64,000 nt of DNA from Variovorax sp. EL159 (GTDB taxonomy: Bacteria > Pseudomonadota > Gammaproteobacteria > Burkholderiales > Burkholderiaceae_C), in assembly GCF_900100965.1 (NCBI RefSeq), contig NZ_FMUJ01000001.1:730272-794271 (forward strand), read 5' to 3'. A model generated the notes under the pieces. That model did not search any database and was not told the origin of the DNA. It worked only from the letters and a program-made list of their open reading frames with translations. The position numbers were made by a program, and so were the translations under genes. Position 1 is the first letter of the stretch. Every line of letters begins with the position of its first letter. Shown here one piece after another: positions 16,609-24,944 of this stretch.

Positions 16609-18485
16609 GCACGACAGCACTTCCCGAGGCCCTGAGGCCATGGAGCCCATGGCTGGAATGGTTCGCCCCCGAAATGGCCACCGAACTTGGCGCATTGGTA
16701 CAGCGCATGCAGCCGCTGCTGGGCCGCTTCCGTGGCCAGACGCGTGGCGGTGTGCCCGAGCCCGACGGGCTCGACGACCTGCGCCGCCGCGGCCCCTATG
16801 AGCGCCTGCTTGCAACCGAGTGGCTGTTGGCAGACGAATTGCCCGACGAATTTCTGCGTCGCGCCGCCGCCAGTGAGCATCTGTTCCTGGCGCCGCGCCC
16901 ACGGGCGCGCGAGGCCGAGAAGAGCATCGTCGCGATCTTCGACGCCGGGCCGCGGCAGTTCGGCGCACCGCGGCTTGGGCAGCTCGCGCTCTGGATCCTG
17001 TTGGCAAGGCGCGCTGCGCAGATCGGCGGCGCGTTCCAGTGGGGCGTGCTGCAGCTGCCAGGCGGCTTGGAGGGCGCGGACGACGCGCGGCAACTGCGCT
17101 CGCTGCTTAAGGCGCGCGACTTCGATGTCGGCAGTCCCACGCATGTGAGTGCCTGGCGCGAGGTGCTCGCCGGAATGGCGCATGCGCCGGGCGAGAGCTG
17201 GCTGGTCGGCTCGGCACCGACGGAGCAGGCCGCACCCGAGCGCTGGACCAGCCATCGTGTATGCCTGCAGCGCGCGGTGCTCGGAGATGTGCTCGACGTG
17301 TCGCTGAGCGACCGGAGCGGGCTGCGGCGCGCGCAGCTGCCGCTGCCGTCGGTGAAGGCTGGTGTGCCCCTGCTGCGTGGCGAGTTCACGCAGAGGGCAC
17401 CGGCCAATTTGCACCGGCGCCATGGTGGCCGCATTTCGTTGCAGCGGCCGCCGGTCATTTCGCCCACCGGCAAGCATGTGGCGGTGCAACTGCTCGACGA
17501 GCCTGGCATGCTGGTGTTCGCCGTGCCGGTCGATGGACAGCGCAAGGCGGCCAAGCCCAAGTACCAGTATTGGGGCCAGTCGCTTGTGCCGCTGGCGGCC
17601 GTACTCCTGGGCAAGCGCATGGGCGCGCTGCTGAGCGACACGCACTCGAGGCATGAGAGCCATGGGCAGTCGTTGCATTTCTGGCAAGTGCCAGGGCTTG
17701 GCAGCTTCGCTGCGCCCCAGCCCGAGGCGTTTCGCGCGCCACCGGGGCTCGCGGTCTGGTTGTCTGCCGCATGGTTGCACGACCAGATGCAGCAGCGCGT
17801 CTGCATGATCGACCGCGACGGCAGGCTCGTGATCTGGAACGCGACACCAGGTGTCATGCCGAACCCCGCGGCTGGTGCGCCGAAGTTGGTCGATGGCAAG
17901 GTCCTCGGCATGCTGCAATGGTCCGAGCTTGGCGTGGTCTATGTTGCCGTCCATGACAACCAGATCGTGCTGCGGCGCCTGGGCGCGACGGGCGGGCCCG
18001 TGTCGGCCCAGGTGATCTGCACCCGCATCGACGAAACGCGGGTGCTCTTTGCCGACAGCTGGCAGTGGCGCAGCGGCCTGGGTGGCATGGCGCTGCGCAT
18101 CGCGACCGAGCCCCACGATGTCTGGCGCATCCACCAACCCGATCCGACGTCCGGTGGCGGGCGGTATGGCCTGTTCCCGCAAAAGTGGACAACCTTCGAG
18201 ATGCGTGCCCCGCGCGCGCTGGCGCTGATCCACGACAGCACACACGGCCGCTACGCCTTGCTGAGCCTTTCGCCTTCGCTCGACGGGCTGGATCTGCACA
18301 CGCAGGGCGGCACCGAAAACATCTACAAGGCGCCCGAGCGCATCGAGAAGATCAGCGTGTGCCCCTGCACGGGCCTGGCTGTCATGCTGACCGTGCACAA
18401 GAAGATCATCATGTATGCGGTGCCCCAGCGGGCTCTGCGCGCGGTGCTGCACGGCAAAGGAGCGAGCGATGACGCCGCCGCCTGA
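16605..18485 (+). CDS. vWA-like plus beta-propeller protein of the bpX system
   Basis: 626 aa, cytosolic. Residues 85-150 read as a von Willebrand A-like fold (EKSIVAIFDAGPRQFG, then LGQLALWILLARRAAQIGG), but the metal-site DxSxS is replaced by DAGPR. From about residue 250 to the end there are repeated beta-rich blades (for example RPPVISPTGKHVAVQLLD, QQRVCMIDRDGRLVIWNATP, GMLQWSELGVVYVAVHDNQI), which fit a beta-propeller. The start is the ATG in the ATGA overlap at 16605. The gene overlaps the next by 17 nt. This is the vWA and propeller component of the ternary system in one chain. Confidence 0.65.
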   Translation: MSTTALPEALRPWSPWLEWFAPEMATELGALVQRMQPLLGRFRGQTRGGVPEPDGLDDLRRRGPYERLLATEWLLADELPDEFLRRAAASEHLFLAPRPRAREAEKSIVAIFDAGPRQFGAPRLGQLALWILLARRAAQIGGAFQWGVLQLPGGLEGADDARQLRSLLKARDFDVGSPTHVSAWREVLAGMAHAPGESWLVGSAPTEQAAPERWTSHRVCLQRAVLGDVLDVSLSDRSGLRRAQLPLPSVKAGVPLLRGEFTQRAPANLHRRHGGRISLQRPPVISPTGKHVAVQLLDEPGMLVFAVPVDGQRKAAKPKYQYWGQSLVPLAAVLLGKRMGALLSDTHSRHESHGQSLHFWQVPGLGSFAAPQPEAFRAPPGLAVWLSAAWLHDQMQQRVCMIDRDGRLVIWNATPGVMPNPAAGAPKLVDGKVLGMLQWSELGVVYVAVHDNQIVLRRLGATGGPVSAQVICTRIDETRVLFADSWQWRSGLGGMALRIATEPHDVWRIHQPDPTSGGGRYGLFPQKWTTFEMRAPRALALIHDSTHGRYALLSLSPSLDGLDLHTQGGTENIYKAPERIEKISVCPCTGLAVMLTVHKKIIMYAVPQRALRAVLHGKGASDDAAA

Positions 18486-21432
18486 GTTCCTTGCGATGCC
18501 CGCAGCACAGGTCCGCCACCCGCTGCTCAAGGGGCGGCAGCCGGTGGCCGGCCTCTGGTTCCCGGCGGACTGGTTCGATGTGGCTGCGCGTGCCCGCCGC
18601 ATCGTCGATGTATGGCGCTCCGGCGCGCAGGCGTTCCGCTTTGCCGAAGGTGATCTGCTGCGCTTTGCGGCCCCGGTTTCGCTTGACTGCGACAGCGCCA
18701 CAGGCTGGCCGCTGCGCCGGGAAGGTCAGGCGCTTTGCTCCGCCGAACTCGATCCCGCCGAGCGCATCGGACTGCCGTCGGCCGACGTCTGGCTTGTGAA
18801 TGGTGGCGAGGTGCTGGCCCTGCGACTTGCGCAGGCCGAGCCGCTCGATCCGTCGCTGTGGCTGGCGCCAGGTCCGGTCCTGTTCGACACCTTCGATTGC
18901 CGCGAGACCTTGCCGGAGCCCGTCGTGCTCGATGCCGATGGACGCACGCTGCGCGAGGTGCTGGGCGATGCCGTGCCGCCGGCCAGCGCGGCGCAGGCCG
19001 AGTTCCTCAAAGCGATGGCCGAGCGTGCACAGAGGGAAAAGGCCTTGAAGCAGGTCAACGCCGGGCAGAGTGCCGTCACCGACAGCAGCCATCACAGCGA
19101 CGGAGCGGGCAAGTCGATGCGCACGGTGGTGTGGCTTGCCATCATCGCGGTGGTGTTGTTTTTTGCGCGTGCGTTGTTTCATGGGCTGGACGGTTCGCCG
19201 GCTCCGTCGCCGTCGCAAGCGCAGCCCACGCCCACGCTCACGACCCATGTGGCGAGCTCCCAGGTTGATGCGTCTTCGCTGTGGGTGCTGCTGATCACAT
19301 TGGGGCTGGTGTTGCTGCTGGTCTGGTGGATGCGGCGTATCCATGCCCGCGACGTGGCGCGCTCACCTGGAAGCACGGCGCGAAAGTCCGCGCCGACGCC
19401 GCGCCCGGTGGCACCGCCGCTCAAGCAGCGCGGCACTGCGCAGCCGGGCCGTTCACGGTGGCGCGAGTGGATGACCCGCCTTGCGATCACGTCGCGACTG
19501 TCGCGTCTGCTGGGCCGCCAGCAGGCCGCGTACCTCAGTCGCATGCTCAAGATGTTCGACGATGGCGACCTTGAACAGGCGCTGCGCCACGCGATTCCGC
19601 TGGGAGGAGATGCGCAATCGCTCGGGCAGGCCTTCGGCGCGCCGGGGCCACGCAGCGACCTGTCGCTGAGCGGTTCGCTCGGGCAAAGCACCAGCATCAA
19701 CCTCGGCAACGACTTCGAGGTTCATTTGCGCCAGCTTTATCGCAAGACCTACGAGAAGCTGGACCGAGAAGGCCGCATCGACGAGGCGGTGTTCGTACTC
19801 GCCGAGTTGCTGCAGGCGCGCCAGGAGGCGCTCGACTATCTGGAGAAGCACCAGCGCCATGCACAGGCCGCCGAACTCGCACTGGCCTGGGACTGGCCAC
19901 CCGCCGTCATCGTGCGCCTGCTGTGCCTGGCCGGCGACTGGCGCCGTGCGTTGGCAGTGGCGCGGCGCGACAACGCATTTGCCAGCGCCGTGCTGCAGAT
20001 GCAGGAACGATGGCCCGACCCGGCGAACCGTCTGCGCGAGGAGTGGGGCCAGGCACTGGCTCAACAGGGCGAGTGGCTGAAGGCGGTCGATGCGGTGTGG
20101 CCGGTGGCAGCGCTGCGCGAGCAGGCCGCCGCTTGGCTTCTGGCCGCGGAGGCTGCGGGCGGACAACTGGCGGCCCGTGCACTGGTGCAGCGCGCGCTGC
20201 TGCTGCCCGACACCCTGCAAGCCTGCGCGGCGCGGCTGCAGCTACTGCGCGACGATCCGTTGCTGCATGGCGAGCGCGCGGCGCTGGCCGTGGCATTGAA
20301 TGCGGCATCGGGTCACACCGATGCCTCGCGCGGGCTGCTGGCCGTGCTCATGCCCGCGCTGCTGGCCGACCAGTCCCAAGGGCTGGGCCGGCTGGACAAG
20401 AAGGCGCTGCAGTCGCTGATGCGGCTGAATGCGGATGTGCTGCTGCAAGCCGATCTGCCGGGTGGCGATCTGCCGGGTATCGAGGTCAAACCACTGGCCA
20501 GGCAGGTCCCGATGTTGACGTTCGAGGCGCCCGCTGCAGGCGCGCATGTGGTACTCGATGCCGTGCTGCTGGACGAAGGCCGCTACCTCGTCGCGACGGG
20601 CGAGGCCGGCGCGGTGATGACCGACGGCATGGGCCGCGTACTGGCGCGTTTTGCCGTGCCGGCGTACCGATTGGTCGTGGCACACAGTGGGCAACTCGCA
20701 CTGGCGTTGGCGCAGCGCGACGGCCTGTGGCGCGTGAGCCGGATCGACCTCGTACAGCGGCAGGTCAGCGACCTCGGATTGAGTGAGATCGACCATTTTG
20801 CTGGTGAGTTCGACGGCATCGGCTGGACGGTGGCGCGCGGACGGCGTGTCCAGGTGATCGACACGGGTCGGTCCCTGCAGGACGTGCTCTGGCAAGTGAA
20901 CGACCTGCCGGGCAGGGTGGTGGATCTGTCGGCCACGCAGAACATGGAGCAGTTCATCGTCGAGGACGATGTCCTGGGGCCCAGCCTGTGGCGCTATCAG
21001 TGCCCGCAGCGCCGTTTGCTGAGCCGCGAACCCCTCACGGTTTCGCGCAGGGAAGTGTCCCGGCGGTTGTTGCATCCGCAGTCGGGTGTCTTGAGCCTGC
21101 GTGGCGAGCCTCAGGGAGACGGGCTGTTCGAGTTGAGCTGGCAGGGCTTGAACGGAATGAACGGCCAGATCCGCTTTTTGACCACGGACCCGAGCGAACT
21201 GCAGTCGTGGATTGACAGCGACTGGATGGTGCTGCGTCTGTTCGATGCGACGTGCGACGTGTTCTTTCGCCAGCTACGGGGCGGCACGGTCGGGGCATCG
21301 GTCTCCTGGCCTCCCGAGGCGGCAGTGCGCGCGCGTGCCGTGCCGAACGGCTGGCTGCTGTTCGACGATCAGGGCCGCGTGCTGCACCTCGACGTTGCGC
21401 GCAGCACGGCGGCGGGCTTCGCCATTCGCTGA
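18469..21432 (+). CDS. bpX6-like membrane protein with helical repeats and propeller
   Basis: 987 aa. Residues 10-130 form a bpX6-like domain (VRHPLLKGRQPVAGLWFPAD, then QAFRFAEGDLLRFA). Two membrane helices follow: about residues 223-240 (VVWLAIIAVVLFFARAL) and 268-286 (LWVLLITLGLVLLLVWWM), separated by a Pro/Ser-rich loop. After them come an amphipathic helical region (residues 330-670, TPR/coatomer-like: FVLAELLQARQEALDYLEKH) and a C-terminal beta-propeller-like segment (GAVMTDGMGRVLARFAVPAY onwards). The start is the ATG at 18469, overlapping the previous gene. It probably anchors the MoxR/vWA/propeller assembly at the inner membrane. Confidence 0.65.
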   Translation: MTPPPEFLAMPAAQVRHPLLKGRQPVAGLWFPADWFDVAARARRIVDVWRSGAQAFRFAEGDLLRFAAPVSLDCDSATGWPLRREGQALCSAELDPAERIGLPSADVWLVNGGEVLALRLAQAEPLDPSLWLAPGPVLFDTFDCRETLPEPVVLDADGRTLREVLGDAVPPASAAQAEFLKAMAERAQREKALKQVNAGQSAVTDSSHHSDGAGKSMRTVVWLAIIAVVLFFARALFHGLDGSPAPSPSQAQPTPTLTTHVASSQVDASSLWVLLITLGLVLLLVWWMRRIHARDVARSPGSTARKSAPTPRPVAPPLKQRGTAQPGRSRWREWMTRLAITSRLSRLLGRQQAAYLSRMLKMFDDGDLEQALRHAIPLGGDAQSLGQAFGAPGPRSDLSLSGSLGQSTSINLGNDFEVHLRQLYRKTYEKLDREGRIDEAVFVLAELLQARQEALDYLEKHQRHAQAAELALAWDWPPAVIVRLLCLAGDWRRALAVARRDNAFASAVLQMQERWPDPANRLREEWGQALAQQGEWLKAVDAVWPVAALREQAAAWLLAAEAAGGQLAARALVQRALLLPDTLQACAARLQLLRDDPLLHGERAALAVALNAASGHTDASRGLLAVLMPALLADQSQGLGRLDKKALQSLMRLNADVLLQADLPGGDLPGIEVKPLARQVPMLTFEAPAAGAHVVLDAVLLDEGRYLVATGEAGAVMTDGMGRVLARFAVPAYRLVVAHSGQLALALAQRDGLWRVSRIDLVQRQVSDLGLSEIDHFAGEFDGIGWTVARGRRVQVIDTGRSLQDVLWQVNDLPGRVVDLSATQNMEQFIVEDDVLGPSLWRYQCPQRRLLSREPLTVSRREVSRRLLHPQSGVLSLRGEPQGDGLFELSWQGLNGMNGQIRFLTTDPSELQSWIDSDWMVLRLFDATCDVFFRQLRGGTVGASVSWPPEAAVRARAVPNGWLLFDDQGRVLHLDVARSTAAGFAIR

Positions 21433-21433
21433 A

Positions 21434-21856
21434 CTACTTCCACGGCGTCGGCGGTGGAATCTCGCACACCGGCTCGACGTCGATGCTCTTGAAGTCCGCC
21501 GGCGAGACGATTTCCAGGTATTCCATGTCGGGCGAGTAGTCGAACAGGAAGTGCCGGATGCCCGGCCGCTGGTGCACCACGTCGCCGGCCTCGACCAGCG
21601 TTTCCTTGTCCTCGTACATGAAGCGCGCCCAGCCCTTGACCATGATCACGATCTGGAAGTCTGCCTCGTGACGGTGCCAGCCGGTGCCCGTTTCCGGTGC
21701 CATGTTGGCCTTGACGAGGTGGGCGATGACCTTGCCGTTGGTGGCTTCCGCAATCCCGAGGTCGCGGTAAAGGAAGAAATCGCGCAGGCCGCCTGAGACG
21801 AATTCAGTGTCACCGGGCTTCACATGGGAGAACTGTGTGGCGGTACGGTCCAGCAT
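21434..21856 (-). CDS. Cupin-domain protein
   Basis: 140 aa single cupin. Motif 1 is visible as TGTGWHRHEADFQIVIMVKG (His-x-His, Glu-like positions), and motif 2 as GDVVHQRPGIRHFLFDY. The ATG at 21856 has AGGAG at the right distance; an upstream extension to 21991 lacks conserved sequence. The stop lies one base from the bpX6-like stop, so the two operons converge with no spacer. Ligand unknown; small-molecule binding or dioxygenase-like activity are both possible. Confidence 0.8.
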   Translation of the reverse strand: MLDRTATQFSHVKPGDTEFVSGGLRDFFLYRDLGIAEATNGKVIAHLVKANMAPETGTGWHRHEADFQIVIMVKGWARFMYEDKETLVEAGDVVHQRPGIRHFLFDYSPDMEYLEIVSPADFKSIDVEPVCEIPPPTPWK

Positions 21857-21978
21857 GGGGCAACTCCTTTTCTGCTCGTGGTTGTGTGCTGCGTTGCAGC
21901 ACGCATAAAGCGTTCCTGCACCAGCACGATGGGGTTGACCGCGCATCGAGTGCTCCAGAACCGGAGGGGGATGACAAC

Positions 21979-22485
21979 TTGACGCCCCCATCCCCCGTCC
22001 AGATACTCAACCGCATGGTTCACCCAGCGGCGGAAGCCCCATCCGACACAGCCACGCTCGACGCCGTCTTCGCAGCGCTCTCCGACCCGACGCGCCGCGC
22101 GGTGCTCGAAACGCTGGGCGAGCGCAGCCTCAGCGTGACCGAACTGGCCGAGCCGCACGGCATGTCGCTCACCGGCTTCATGAAGCATCTGCGCGTGCTC
22201 GAAGGCGCGGGCCTCATCGCCCGCACGAAAGAGGGCCGCGTCGTGCGTTGCGCGCTCTCGCCGCAGCCCATGCAGGAAGCCGCCGCATGGCTGTCGCGCT
22301 ACGAGAGGTTCTGGACCGACCGGCTCGATGCACTGGCGCGCTTTCTCTATCACCAGGAGGAGACCGAATGGCAAACCCTGCCCACCCAGGAACCGAGAAG
22401 GAGCGCCCCTCGCTCACCCTCCGCCGGCACTACCGCGTCTCGCCCGACAAGGTCTGGCGCGCGTGGACCGACCCGCAAGCGCTGA
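21979..22485 (+). CDS. ArsR-family regulator with overprinted C-terminal tail
   Basis: 168 aa from TTG 21979, or 156 from ATG 22015. I favour TTG because GGAGGGGG (21963-21970) precedes it and because the residues ILNRMV before the ATG are conserved in this family. The winged helix runs LDAVFAALSDPTRRAVLETL, then GMSLTGFMKHLRVLEGAGLI. Homology ends near FLYHQEETEW. The last 39 codons overlap the next gene by 118 nt and give a Ser/Arg/Pro-rich tail unlike the family. It heads an operon with AHSA1, ECF sigma and DGPF genes and probably represses it. Confidence 0.85.
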   Translation: MTPPSPVQILNRMVHPAAEAPSDTATLDAVFAALSDPTRRAVLETLGERSLSVTELAEPHGMSLTGFMKHLRVLEGAGLIARTKEGRVVRCALSPQPMQEAAAWLSRYERFWTDRLDALARFLYHQEETEWQTLPTQEPRRSAPRSPSAGTTASRPTRSGARGPTRKR

Positions 22486-22856
22486 AGCGCTGGTTCGGCC
22501 CCGATGAAATCATCGCCGTGCCGCTGGCCGAGGTCGATCTGCGCGTCGGCGGCCGCTTTCGCGTGACCATGCACGCGGCCGATGGCGAAACGCACGATGT
22601 CAGCGGCACCTACCTGGAGCTTGTGCCCCACCGCAAGCTGGTCTTCAGCTGGGCCTGGCGCAGCACGCCGGAGCGCCAGTCTCGCGTGACGGTGCGGATC
22701 GAGCCCGACGCCGAAGGCTGCGAGCTGGTGCTGATGCACGAACAGTTCTTCGATGCGGCCGCACGCGACGCGCACAGGCACGGCTGGACCGGCGCCCTCG
22801 TCAAGCTCGAAGGCTGGCTGGGCCAAGACCAGAGCCAAGGCAACGGGCGCGCATGA
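22368..22856 (+). CDS. SRPBCC / AHSA1-family protein
   Basis: 162 aa START-like fold: LTLRRHYRVSPDKVWRAWTD, WFGPDEIIAVP, VGGRFRVTMHAADGE, then the C-terminal HEQFFDAAARDAHRHGWTGA. This set is the AHSA1 (activator of Hsp90 ATPase homolog 1-like) family, usually encoded beside ArsR regulators in bacteria. The ATG at 22368 has AGGAGGAG upstream inside the ArsR gene. The stop overlaps the sigma-factor start (ATGA). Probably binds a hydrophobic ligand; the role is unknown. Confidence 0.88.
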   Translation: MANPAHPGTEKERPSLTLRRHYRVSPDKVWRAWTDPQALKRWFGPDEIIAVPLAEVDLRVGGRFRVTMHAADGETHDVSGTYLELVPHRKLVFSWAWRSTPERQSRVTVRIEPDAEGCELVLMHEQFFDAAARDAHRHGWTGALVKLEGWLGQDQSQGNGRA

Positions 22857-24109
22857 CACCTTCGATCGCCGACACCGTCGATGCGATCTACCGCGCCGAG
22901 TCGCGCCGCATCTTCGCCACGCTGGTGCGGCTGCTCGGCGATTTCGACCTGGCCGAAGAAGCGCTGCACGACGCCTTCCGCAGTGCGCTGGAGCAATGGC
23001 CGCGCGATGGCGTGCCCGTGAACCCGCGCGCCTGGCTGGTGTCGACCGGGCGCTTCAAGTCCATCGACGGCATCCGCCGGCAGGCGCGTTTCACCGCCTG
23101 GGACGACGCGGCCGAGCACATCGCCGCGCTGGCCGACCCCGCGCCCGCCTGGGACGACGACACCGAAGACCTGGAAGACGACCGCTTGCGCCTGGTGTTC
23201 ACCTGCTGCCACCCGGTACTCGCGCCCGATGCGCAAGTCGCGCTCACGCTGCGCGAGGTCTGCGGCCTGGCCACCGAGGAGATCGCGCGCGCCTTCCTCG
23301 TGCCGGCGCCCACCGTCGCGCAGCGCATCGTGCGCGCCAAGGCGCGCATTCGCGACGCCCGCATTCCCTACCAGGTGCCCGCGCTGGCCGAGTTGCCCGA
23401 GCGGCTCGATGCGGTGTTGCGCGTGGTCTACCTCGTGTTCAACGAGGGCTATGCGGCCTCGTCGGGCGACAGCCTCACGCGCGCCGACCTGTCGGCCGAG
23501 GCGATCCGGCTGGGCCGCCTGCTGGTCGATCTGCTGCCCGACCCCGAGGCGCTGGGCCTGCTGGCGTTGATGCTGCTGCACGACGCGCGCCGTGCCGCGC
23601 GCACTTCGCCGCAGGGCGACATCGTGCTGCTCGACGCGCAAGACCGCAGCCTCTGGCACCGCGGCCAGATCGAGGAGGGCGCGGCGCTGGTCGAGCGCGC
23701 GCTGCTGTCCCGCCGCTTCGGCCCCTACACGCTGCAGGCCGCCATTGCCGCCGTGCATGCCGAAGCCGGCAGCCCCGACGCCACCGACTGGCCGCAGATC
23801 GTCGGGCTCTACGACGTGCTGCTGCGGCTCGATCCCTCGCCCGTGGCCGAACTCAACCGTGCCGCCGCCGTTGCCATGCGCGACGGCCCGGCTGCCGGGC
23901 TGGCGCTGATCGACGCGCTGCTCGCGCGCGGCGAACTCGCCAGCTACCACCTGGCGCACGGTGCGCGCGCCGAACTGTGCCGGCGGCTCGGCCGCACCGA
24001 CGATGCGCGCGCCGCCTACGGGCGAGCCCTGTCGCTGGCTCGCCAGTTGCCCGAGCGGCAATTCCTCGAGCGGCAACTGGCCTCTTTGCCGGCCGAAAAA
24101 AATAGCTGA
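22853..24109 (+). CDS. ECF sigma factor, ECF42-like with long C-terminal extension
   Basis: 418 aa, about twice a normal ECF. Sigma region 2 covers residues 10-75 (LVRLLGDFDLAEEALHDAFR) and region 4 about 115-165 (LTLREVCGLATEEIARAFLV). The rest is the DUF6596/TPR-like extension with LRVVYLVFNEGYAASSGD. There is no anti-sigma gene; the next genes are two DGPF (YciI-like) proteins. Sigma factor plus extension plus DGPF partners is the hallmark of group ECF42, where the extension is needed for activity. Starts in the ATGA overlap with AHSA1. Confidence 0.9.
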   Translation: MTPSIADTVDAIYRAESRRIFATLVRLLGDFDLAEEALHDAFRSALEQWPRDGVPVNPRAWLVSTGRFKSIDGIRRQARFTAWDDAAEHIAALADPAPAWDDDTEDLEDDRLRLVFTCCHPVLAPDAQVALTLREVCGLATEEIARAFLVPAPTVAQRIVRAKARIRDARIPYQVPALAELPERLDAVLRVVYLVFNEGYAASSGDSLTRADLSAEAIRLGRLLVDLLPDPEALGLLALMLLHDARRAARTSPQGDIVLLDAQDRSLWHRGQIEEGAALVERALLSRRFGPYTLQAAIAAVHAEAGSPDATDWPQIVGLYDVLLRLDPSPVAELNRAAAVAMRDGPAAGLALIDALLARGELASYHLAHGARAELCRRLGRTDDARAAYGRALSLARQLPERQFLERQLASLPAEKNS

Positions 24110-24189
24110 ACCCGTCGCATCGGGTTGTCGATTTCGGCCGTTGCCAATCGACCAGTGGTGTCCACATTCCATCCGCAAGGAGATTCCGC

Positions 24190-24576
24190 ATGAAATACCT
24201 CTGCCTCGTTCACTGCGACGAAGCGGTGATCCGCACGATGCCGCCCGACGAGCTCCGGGCGCTGAACGAAGAGTCCATGGCCTACGACCGCGAGCTTGAA
24301 ACGAGCGGCCACTTCATCGCCGCCGAGGCGCTGGAATCGGTGGCGTTCGCCAAGGTCGTGCAGGTGCGCGACGGCAAGCGATCGCATGTCGACGGCCCGT
24401 ACGCGGAAGCGCGCGAGCAGCTCGGCGGCTTCATCCTGATCGAGGCGCGCGACCTGAACGCCGCGATCCAGATCGCGGGCCGCATTCCGATGGCGCGCTA
24501 CGGCGCCATCGAGGTCCGGCCCATTGAAATCATTGGAAATACAGAAGGGAATACCGCATGCGATACCTTTGCTTGA
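24190..24576 (+). CDS. YciI/DGPF-domain protein 1
   Basis: 128 aa, MKYLCLVHCDEAVI start, with the DGPF-family motif as DGPYAEAREQLGGFILIEA near residue 75 (Tyr in place of Phe). It is 43% or so alike by eye to its neighbour at 24558. The fold is a ferredoxin-like dimeric alpha/beta barrel related to YciI. AAGGAG precedes the ATG. DGPF proteins are the typical targets and partners of ECF42 sigma factors; their biochemical role is unknown. Confidence 0.88.
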   Translation: MKYLCLVHCDEAVIRTMPPDELRALNEESMAYDRELETSGHFIAAEALESVAFAKVVQVRDGKRSHVDGPYAEAREQLGGFILIEARDLNAAIQIAGRIPMARYGAIEVRPIEIIGNTEGNTACDTFA

Positions 24577-24944
24577 TCTACGGAACCGAAGACCAGACGA
24601 GGCATCTCTCGCCGCAAGAAATGGACATGTACATCAACGAACACATCGACTACGACGCGCAGCTGCACGCCCGCGGCAAGCTGGTCGTTTCAGAGGCCCT
24701 GCAGCCCGCCGGCACCGCGGCCACCGTGCGCATGCGCCGCAACACGCTGTCGGTCACCGACGGCCCCTTCGCCGAAACCAGCGAGCAGCTCGGCGGCTTC
24801 TACCTGGTCGAGGCCGACAGCGAAGAAGAAGCGCTGCAGCTCGCGGCCGGCATTCCCTCCGCGCGCTTCTGCAGCATCGAGTTGCGGCCGGTCAAGTCGA
24901 TCGTCTGCAGTCCGGGCGGCCAGGGCAACGAGGGAGGTCGATGA
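24558..24944 (+). CDS. YciI/DGPF-domain protein 2
   Basis: 128 aa paralogue of the preceding gene with the canonical DGPFAETSEQLGGFYLVEA motif. It overlaps the previous gene by 19 nt, with AGAAGGGA as ribosome binding site, and its stop overlaps the transporter start (ATGA at 24941). The tandem arrangement suggests a heterodimer or subfunctionalised pair. Confidence 0.88.
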   Translation: MRYLCLIYGTEDQTRHLSPQEMDMYINEHIDYDAQLHARGKLVVSEALQPAGTAATVRMRRNTLSVTDGPFAETSEQLGGFYLVEADSEEEALQLAAGIPSARFCSIELRPVKSIVCSPGGQGNEGGR

